A stretch of DNA of 64,000 bases from Adenophora triphylla var. japonica (Eukaryota > Streptophyta > Magnoliopsida > Asterales > Campanulaceae): contig JAFEMH010000935.1 in the NCBI GenBank assembly GCA_022495995.1, positions 286,501 to 350,500 on the forward strand, in the 5' to 3' direction. The notes under the pieces are model-generated. The model was not told where the DNA came from. It worked only from the letters and a program-made list of their open reading frames with translations, and ran no database searches. Every line of letters begins with the position of its first letter. Within the stretch, counting starts at the first letter, position 1. The position numbers and the translations under genes are program-made. Shown in pieces: positions 56,957 to 64,000 of this stretch.

Positions 56957-59563
56957 CTAGGCCTCCGATTCCTCCTCATCACTACTCAGCTCATAAAGGC
57001 TCGCCTCTCTCATCATGTCCTCACTGTCGCTCACATCAGAAAGATGAACATTCACATGTTCATATTCAGCCAGATGATCCAGGATGCCGACATTAGGTCC
57101 CCGTTCCCGAGGCATGGCACTAGAGGAGTACTCTGAAGCCGATGAGGTGGATGCCGTGCCCCCTACATGCCTCCTTTTGCGCACAGGCTCCTGCACATTC
57201 GCTGCAGCCTTCGAAGCGCAAGCCAGCTTCTTCAAAAGGGACCAGCATACATCTTTCCAGCCCCTATTCTGCCTGACCAAGCCATCGTAAGTGCGAGCTG
57301 GAACTGAGAAAAAGAGAAGAAAATCTCAGAAAATCTTGAAATTGCAAAAAGCAAAGAAGTCTAAAAAAAAAAGAAGGGAAAAGACCCTAAAGTGTACTTA
57401 CAGTGTTGTCCGGTGGTAGAGTATCTTGGGGCTCCCTAGTGTCGGGGACGGAGTATCTGAACCTCCTCGGTACCCCATTGACTACATAAGAGAGATGGGC
57501 GGGAGGCATCGGCGGGTCGGTAGGCTCGGCCTCCCCCATCCACAGTGACGGCCCGGCTTCACTAGCACGTGGCGTCCTCGGTCATTGCTCCACAAAAGTA
57601 GCATAAGGGGTAGCCATGTCAAAATACTCCTCATTTGCTACGCACACTTTGATATCTCTCTATGTCATCCGCCGACCAATCCAGGCTGCGGCATCCGTCT
57701 TTGGAGGATCATGGAGGGTAATGGCATCCAATGGAGGGATATGGCCATGTTTCCTAGAGAAGCGGTCCCCCAGATAGATGACATCACATGTCAGCCCGGT
57801 CAACCATCGCCTCTGCCTCGTCGCCTCCACGGCCTCTCCTAGCAAAATCTCTGGATACCTCCCCCAAGGGTAAAAGTCCACTCCGTCGTGCCCATCCCTG
57901 TTGATGACTGGCCTCACCATCTTGTAGTCAAAGGTGATCCGGGTCTTCCCGGTGAACTTATCCCTCGCATCTCCCCTCCCGCGGCTCATAGCGGGAAAGA
58001 TGGTAGCATCGCTCTGTTGGTTCCACGGAAAGAACCTGATCACCTCGCAAAACCAGACCTGCATGTTCAAAACATCAAAAAGGTCATTTTCACTCATAAA
58101 AGTCTCAAAGACAGAAAGTAAAAGAGAGAAAAGAAAGCGAGACTACCTCAAGAGAAAAAGAGAAGCAATCCATCGAAGCAACCCTATTTCGGCTGTACAG
58201 ATCCAGGGAAAAGTAAAGCTTCGCCAATCCGGCCTCGCCCCAGGAGACTGTCCCAATCCCATCTACATCCTCCAAGGAGTCGAGAATGCAAGTCATAGCC
58301 AGCGTCCCAGAATTGGCAAAAATGGTGACTGACAACATCAACCACACAAAAGCCCTCGCAAGGCGGGAGGCGATCACCTCATTAGCGGCAAATTCACTGC
58401 ATGCGGTTACGGGTGCCACCTCGACATTCCTAGTCTCCATCCCGAGACCCTTAGGAATAAGCTCAAACCCAACCAAAGCTCTAAACTCCTCCACCGTAAT
58501 ATGGTTCCTCCAGGTCACAGGCCTCCCGGTGAACTGCAGGCCAGTGATAGTAGTGAAATCTGCAGGTGTCACTGTCAGCTCCCCCAGCTAAGATGAAAGC
58601 TGTGGGTGGTGTCCCACGGAACTCGAGAGGGCTGGATCAAGCCCTTGCTCTTCGAGGTAATGTGAATACCTCTGCCGATAGCCTCAATAAATAAATCCAG
58701 GCCGGTAGCCCTCACTAGCTGCTTGGGGTTCACCCCATCCTTCTCAAAATCAGGCATCCTCTGCCACAGCCTCACTGCAATCTCGGAAGGCCCCCTAGAC
58801 TTGTTCTCATGTAGACAAGCACAGCAAAAGAAACGTATCAGTCCTTCACCTCATTTCAAAAGCATGCATATATTCAAAAGTGCACATGTTTTCAAAAGAA
58901 AAGCATTCAATAAAATTTTTCTAGCATCCTTTGCATGAAAAACGTGTCTTTCATCACTTGAAACACATCATGTCAAGCACATTGCTATTCTTAGCATAAA
59001 ATCACAATTTTCAAAATTATTTGCACATAAGCATTAATTTTTTCTCAAAAATGGCATGCATGAATCCTTTTCATCATCCAAAATCCCGTTTTAGCATCCA
59101 TGATCAAAATTTGACCTAGTTCTAGCACATGCAAGGACTCCGTCACATCTTAGACAATTATTTTCCCAATTTATTTTCAAAAATGGGTCATTCTCATTAT
59201 TTCTTAAGAAAATTGCACATGCATGATCGTTAATCTTCTTAGCCTCATAGGTTAATCATTAATATTTCAAAATCATCATCAAAAATCCTAGGAAAATTCG
59301 AGAAATTCCTAAAACTCGAGTCAAGCCCTAGAATCAATCAAAATTCAATCAAAATCGACGGAATTGAGCAAATTAAGAATGCTTACCCCAACCGATTGAG
59401 GATTCGTCGATTTGTGCTCCCTCCTACCCGGATAGAGCTCCGATGGAGGCGTAAGGAAGTCATACTTCCTCTCCGTGCGGACGAGCTCTTTCCTCCTCCT
59501 TCGAGCGGCCTCGGAGATGTTCCTTCTTGCTTGCCTTGGCATAGGATTCCCCTCCGGATCCAT
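56957..59563 (-). pseudogene. aORF2 of element C: four-exon plant-mobile-domain-like gene, antisense
   Basis: Exons on the minus strand: 59563-59387 (ATG, 59 codons, donor GTAAGC), 58805-58147 (donor GTAGTC), 58058-57402 (donor GTAAGT) and 57303-56957, about 613 codons, phase 0 as in element A. Exon 2 carries WDTTHSFHLSWG and TVTPADFTTITGLQFTGRPV, the PMD-like signature; exon 3 has LTGLTCDVIYLGDRF; exon 4 has ARTYDGLVRQNRGWKDVCWS and an acidic tail (ELSSDEEESEA). One-base losses near 58588 and at the exon 4 acceptor shift the frame, and stops lie at 57660-57662 and about 57585. A GA-rich leader and AT box precede the ATG. Confidence 0.78.
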
Positions 59564-60825
59564 CTTAATCAATAGAAGCAAGGGAATTGAAGGATTTTGA
59601 AGAAATTCTCTCCCTCCTCTCTCTCTTCCTCGGCAGTAGATGGGCGGCAACAATGCCCAATGCCCGTTCAAATCTGTTTTAAATAATCTGGAAAAATCAG
59701 ACTTCTAGCCGTACGGCTTCTTTTGCCCCCGTCTCACGCCGGGCGGCTTCTTTCGCCCTGAGCAGAAATTACAATTTTGCCCCTGGACTTCCCACTTGGA
59801 CATATAATTCCTGTTATCCTTTAACTAGGATAACTTCGTTTTCCAAAGGATATCCGTTATCTCCTAAGCAAATAGACTTTCCTCCTCAGTCGCCTCCGTT
59901 ACTTCCGTTATAACGGAATGACGCTAGGTGACAACCTCCGAATTGTCAGAACTCTAAACTTAAGCTACCTCTATCACGAATAGAAGTACGCTCAAGTTCT
60001 CCAAACTTAAGCTACCTCTATCACGAGTTGAGAAGTACGCTCAAGTTCTCCAAACTTAAGCTACCTCTATCACGAATAGAGAAGTACGCTCAAGTTCTCC
60101 AAACTTAAGCTACCTCTATCACGAATAGAGAAGTACGCTCAAGTTCTCCAAACTTAAGCTACCTCTATCACGGATTGAGAAGTGCGCTCAAGTTTTCCAA
60201 ACTTCGGCTACCTCTATCTCCTCGATAGTGACGTAAGCTTTAGTCACCTCGGGTGACAACCTCCATTAATTGTCAAAACCTCAAGGATCCTAGACATCGT
60301 TCCTAACTATCTAGTGATGCTTGAACTACGATCCGGCTTGATTCCTCTGGGATACGTAGGTAGCCTTTCATAAAAGGTCCGGCCATCCGACCGCAGTGGT
60401 CACCCTTTTCCATCATCGCTCCTCAGTGGTGAGGCAGCCTTTCATAACGGTCCAGCCATCAGACCACATTGGTCACCCCTTTGTCATTCATCACTCCTCA
60501 GTGGTGAAGTAGCCCCTCATAGAGGTCCAGATATCCGACCACATTGGTCACTTCTAGCATATCCCCAGTAGGATCAATCGCCTGACCTCCAAGGTCACTT
60601 TCTCTTCTATTTTCCCAGCAAGAGACCAGTTTCTCTCCGCCATTCCCCTGCGGATCTTTTCTGAACTACGGCCTGGCTTGATTCCTCCGGGATACGTAGG
60701 TAGCCTTCCAAAGGTTCAGCCACTCGATCACCTTGGTCACCTAATCCGTCTCGGCATTCGCCAGATCGGATCCTTTTCTATCGACAACCCCACTCGCCCT
60801 GCAAGTGACATTGCCGAGGGCTTAC
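59564..60825 (+). other. 3' region of element C
   Basis: Between aORF2 and the 3' LTR. It holds the aORF2 promoter region, the 49-bp stem repeats (59955-60200) and a 60280-60790 stretch with CCTTTCATA..GGTCC..CCATC..GACCACATTGGTCACC units, in which GACCA-CAT-TGGTC and GACCT-CCA-AGGTC can fold. It ends in TCGACAACCCCACT, GTGACATTGCCGAGGGCTTAC, the conserved block before the LTR. Confidence 0.75.
59955..60200 (+). repeat. 49-bp long-stem tandem repeat, five copies
   Basis: Each unit pairs over most of its length: CTCTAT-CACGA-ATAGAG in the centre and AACTT(A)AGC with GCT(C)AAGTT outside. Copies vary in the centre (CACGAATAGAG, CACGAGTTGAG, CACGGATTGAG) but keep the outer arms. Confidence 0.88.
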
Positions 60826-62534
60826 GTAAGTACCCAAATCGGCTCATGCCTTCGGTTAAGTTTTCCGGCAATTTCCCGGACTTTCCTAAAGTCAGGGAAT
60901 AGTCGAGCTGTTCCGAACCTTCCGAGGAATGAAGGGACTGATTTAAATTAAAAGGGCACGTTTTCCTTAATATGGAAAACCTTCTAGAAGTGCCACCTTG
61001 CATGATTCTAGAAACATGATGAGTCATACAGGATAATGCCGCACGGCTGCATTAGGAGGGAACTCCTAGCCGCACGGCCTCATTAGCCTTATCCAGACTG
61101 CCTATAAATAGAGCCCTCCTCTACCCATTTTAGGAGGAGGAAAAAAAACCAACAACATACCATATTCAGCACCAAAAGCTCTGTTCAAGCCCTGTTGCGA
61201 AAATCCAAGAAGTTGAAGAGTGCCAAGAAGCCACCTCCCTCCTCCTTGAAGCCTTCCAAGTTGGTCCATCCACTAGGCAAGATCCAAAGAAGAAGAGGTC
61301 ACCACCATTGGTAACCTCTCACCCCTTTACCTTGCATTATGCTTGTTTATGTGATATAATTGCTCCTTGCATTCATATATTGCTATTATCTTGCTTGGGA
61401 CTTGGTATTTGTTATTAAAGATCCTATCTTTATTCATATAAATCATACCCCCTCCCCCTTTGCATCCTTTGCATGAAATAAGCATCCTTTGCCCATAAAA
61501 ATATAATCTTTTGCATTAAAGGTGCATCCTTTGCACCTAAAAGTCCCTTTTTTACATAAAAATGATATCTTTATGCATCCTTTGCATATAAAAATATAAT
61601 CTTTATATTCAAATTGCATCCTTTGCACCCTAAAACTCATTTTCACACATAAAAATGCATCTTTTGCATTAAAGATCATTTCTTTGCATCAAAGATGCAT
61701 CCTTTGCCTAAAAATGCTATTTTCCTATAAAAAAAAATGCATCCTTTGCATAAAAATCCTTTCTTTACATCAAAAGCATCATTTGCAAATCAAAAGCATC
61801 CTTTGCACCCAAAAATGTCATCTTTTCACTAAAAATGTCATTTTTAACATGCATCCCCCATGTCCCCATTAGCAACCTTCGGAATGGACCGGTGTAAAGA
61901 TCCTATCTTTACATCGTTTCTTCCATTAAAGGTGCCACAATCTCTTTAGAAAGGGATAAACCTTAAACCTATATCTCCGGTTATCGCTTGAGACGAGCAT
62001 GATAGCTCCCATATAAGCTCAATCGTCTCAAGGCGTAGGATTAATGGGCTAAGGATGCTCCTTTTCTAAAGAACCCCATTTTGGACTATAAAAGAGAGTC
62101 CTTCTCTCGATCACGCAAGTCCCAAGGTCAAATAGCGATGATCACAAGTCAAAGATGAGGACGGGATCAAAGTCCCGAACACATAAAAATCCAAGGAATC
62201 CCGAGCAACAACCAATTAAATGGTTTGTACGTCCGGAAGACCACTTGGGACATTCCCCCCCCCCTCTCTTTTCTACACATGCACACAAGAAAGCACGCAA
62301 TCAAGCACGAAAAATGGAATCTAGGGAGACTTGCTACGGCAAGGCACCTTGGGTGAACGACGATCCGTTCTTCCCAAGGGGTAACTTAACCCCCGAGCCC
62401 TAAAATCCTTTTTTTCAAAGTTTTGAGGAAATCAAAATGGCGTGGCGACTCCATTTTTCAAATTAAACCGGATGTTTTCAAACTCGCGTGAATCCAATCT
62501 AAAACAAAAATTAGAATTTGGGCACACATTCACA
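60826..62534 (+). repeat. 3' LTR of element C (1709 bp)
   Basis: Begins GTAAGTACCC with the first T missing and ends GGGCACACATTCACA, followed by TSD GGTGT (62535-62539). Very similar to the 5' LTR after the first 110 bases; the first 110 bases carry several small indels (CTGG to CGG near 60840, for example). TATA box 61103-61110; hairpin array 61410-61920. Confidence 0.95.
61410..61920 (+). repeat. TCCTT-loop hairpin array, 3' LTR of element C
   Basis: Same array as 45190-45720, with a few substitutions. One of them changes GCATCATTTGC to GCATCCTTTGC (about 61576), and another changes GCATCCTATGC to GCATCTTTTGC (about 61658). Confidence 0.85.
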
Positions 62535-62539
62535 GGTGT

Positions 62540-64000
62540 GCATGTCCTTCAGATCCATTAAAACCATCACAATGCCATTACCTCTTTTATTTGCTGCACC
62601 ATCGAAAAATAGCTGCCATCGGTTGCCTCTTTCTACCACGAAGATTCCCTCATCAGGAAACTGAAGATCTAGCCCTCGGGCTTCAGTGCTGGGGGAGAGT
62701 CAGCCAATTGATCAGCCAGAGCTTGTCCTTTGATTGCTTTTCGGATCACATACTTGATATTGAACTCTACTAGGAAGAAAGTCAATTTTGCAAGCCTGGT
62801 GGAGATACTGCCTCTGTCACTCTGAAACAAGTACTTAATCGGGTCCATTTTGGAAACCAGATGCACTATGTGGGACACCATGTAATGCTTTAACTTTCCG
62901 AACACCCAAACCAAAGCTGCACACGTCTTCTCCAGAGCGGAATAATTCAACTCGCTTCCCTGGAATTTACGGCTAACAAAATAGATAGCATTTTCTATCT
63001 TTGAGTCTTTCTTTTCTTGCGCTAGCATGGCTCCAATGGCCGTATCTGTGACCGTCAAGTATAAAAGCAAAGTCTTGCTCCCATGAGGCGGACAAAGGAT
63101 GGGAGGATTGACAAGATAAGCTTTGATCTTCTCGAAAGCTAACTGGCACTCTTCATTCCAAATTACCTCCTGGTTCTTTTTCAGCAGCTTGAATATCGGC
63201 TCGCACATAGTAGTCAGCTGGTTGACAAATCGACTGATATACTGTAGACGGCCCATAAAACCCTTTACCTCAGACACAGTCCTCGGTGGCTTCATCTCGA
63301 CGATTGCCTTGACTTTTCTCGGATCTACCTCGATACCACGTTTTGTGACCATGTACCCCAAGACCTTGCCACGGATAACCCCGAAGGTGCATTTTGTTGG
63401 ATTCAATCTCATGGAATGCTCCCTTAGCCTGTTGAAAAACTTACTTAGATCAATGAAGTGCTGGCCATCTGACCCCTTTGAATAAATGATCATATCATCA
63501 ACATACACCTCAATCTCCTTGTGGATAATGTCATGGAACAGAGTGGTGACGACCCTTTGATAGGTAGCCCCAGCATTCTTCAATCCAAATGGCATCACTG
63601 TATAGCAGTAAGTACCCCAAGGAGTAGTAAATGCTGTCTTTCCCTAGTCTTCTTCAGCCATTTTGATCTGATTATATCCCACAAAGCCATCGACAAAAGA
63701 TTTGACTTCATAATTCGCTGTTGCATCCACAAGCATGCCAATGTTTGGCAAAGGGAAGTCATCCTTGTGACTGGCCTTGTTAAGGTCTCGGAAGACTACA
63801 CAAACCTGCACCTTTCCATTTGCCTTACGGACCGTCACAATATTTGCGAGCCAAGTCGGATATTCAATCACCTTAATGAAGCCCACCCACAGGAGTTTCT
63901 CAATCTCCTTCTTAACCTGTAAAGACCATTCGGGCTTGATACGTCGCAGCTTTTGCTTGATCGGCTTGGCATCTGCATCTAGGGGTATTCGGTGCTCCAC
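62540..64000 (-). pseudogene. RT and start of RNase H of element D pol
   Basis: Enters from the right edge with EHRIPLDADAKPIKQKL (RT start region), VFRDLNKA, then MPFGLKNAGATYQ and the catalytic YVDD at 63505-63494, thumb GFMGRLQYISRFVN, connection KLKHYMVSH, and RNase H FFDGAANKRGNG near 62600. It ends where element C begins (DMHT). Stops: TAG at about 63644 (a CAG codon elsewhere) and TAG 62669-62671, with a frameshift near 62690. Otherwise open. Confidence 0.93.

Larger units (their letters stand above)
44592..62534 (+). mobile_element. Element C: complete Tat-lineage retrotransposon, about 17.9 kb
   Basis: Two LTRs (44592-46305, 60826-62534), 5-bp TSD GGTGT, primer site 46309, leader, gag, pol, then antisense aORF1 and aORF2 and a repeat-rich 3' region. 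It is the only complete element here and the template for reading A and D. By eye the LTRs differ at roughly two dozen sites over their last 1.6 kb, so the insertion is fairly recent. gag-pol has many frameshifts nevertheless, so it either moved with help from a relative or the sequence has local errors. Confidence 0.97.
37957..64000 (-). mobile_element. Element D: Tat-lineage retrotransposon on the minus strand, split by element C
   Basis: On the minus strand: pol (64000-62540 then 44586-42919), accessory aORF1 on the opposite strand (40766-42271), 3' region (40765-39347) and 3' LTR (39346-37957). Its LTR end lies directly against the RNase H frame of element B. Removing element C with one GGTGT copy restores D's RNase H reading frame across the junction (DMHT joined to PIAIKL). 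gag and the 5' LTR lie beyond the right edge. Confidence 0.92.

Noticed and set aside
1..64000. Host single-copy gene, tRNA, rRNA or organelle DNA
   Set aside because: Every convincing coding segment belongs to a transposable element, and I saw no cloverleaf, rRNA or organellar gene signature.

Overview
The window is plant nuclear DNA made almost entirely of nested transposable elements. I see no single-copy host gene and no tRNA or rRNA gene. The evidence for a plant is Tat-lineage Ty3/gypsy LTR retrotransposons primed by tRNA-Arg, a CACTA (En/Spm) DNA transposon with plant TNPD/TNPA-type genes, a PIF/Harbinger fragment, and proteins related to the plant mobile domain (PMD). The species cannot be named from the sequence.

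Layout. (1) 1-10440: the 3' part of plus-strand Tat element A: integrase end, two antisense accessory genes (aORF1, aORF2), a repeat-rich 3' region and the 3' LTR. (2) 10441-10703: a Harbinger transposase fragment left between two retroelements. (3) 10704-37956: plus-strand element B: 5' LTR, tRNA-Arg primer site, gag, two protease domains, RT and RNase H. Its 5' LTR is split by a 12,013-bp CACTA element (11158-23170, TSD CCT) and its leader by a minus-strand solo LTR (26160-28273, TSD ATAAG). B is cut inside RNase H by (4) minus-strand element D (37957 to beyond 64000): 3' LTR, 3' region, aORF1 and pol. D is itself split by (5) plus-strand element C (44592-62534), complete with two LTRs and TSD GGTGT: gag, pol, aORF1, aORF2. 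D pol resumes at 62540-64000. The order of events is therefore B, then D into B, then C into D.

How the parts relate. In A, C and D the block between pol and the 3' LTR carries genes on the strand opposite to gag-pol. aORF2 is a four-exon gene whose phase-0 introns sit at equivalent places in A and C, with a PMD-like segment in exon 2. aORF1 is a single-exon gene of about 500 codons resembling the plant retroelement-associated DUF7745 family. Antisense placement lets such a gene keep its introns, because the element's sense RNA is not spliced there. The CACTA element carries, besides its TNPD and TNPA genes, a passenger gene resembling ATHILA ORF-1 behind a second copy of the TNPD TATA segment.

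The pattern that ordinary annotation does not explain is that three Tat LTR types and several 3' regions here contain arrays of short hairpins. Loops are constant within an array while both stem arms change together (for example CGTTTG/CAAACG, AGTTCG/CGAACT and AGCTTG/CAAGCT around a WCATT loop). In the LTRs these arrays lie downstream of the TATA box, so they should be in the 5' leader RNA. All protein genes here are broken by nonsense codons or frameshifts to some degree.
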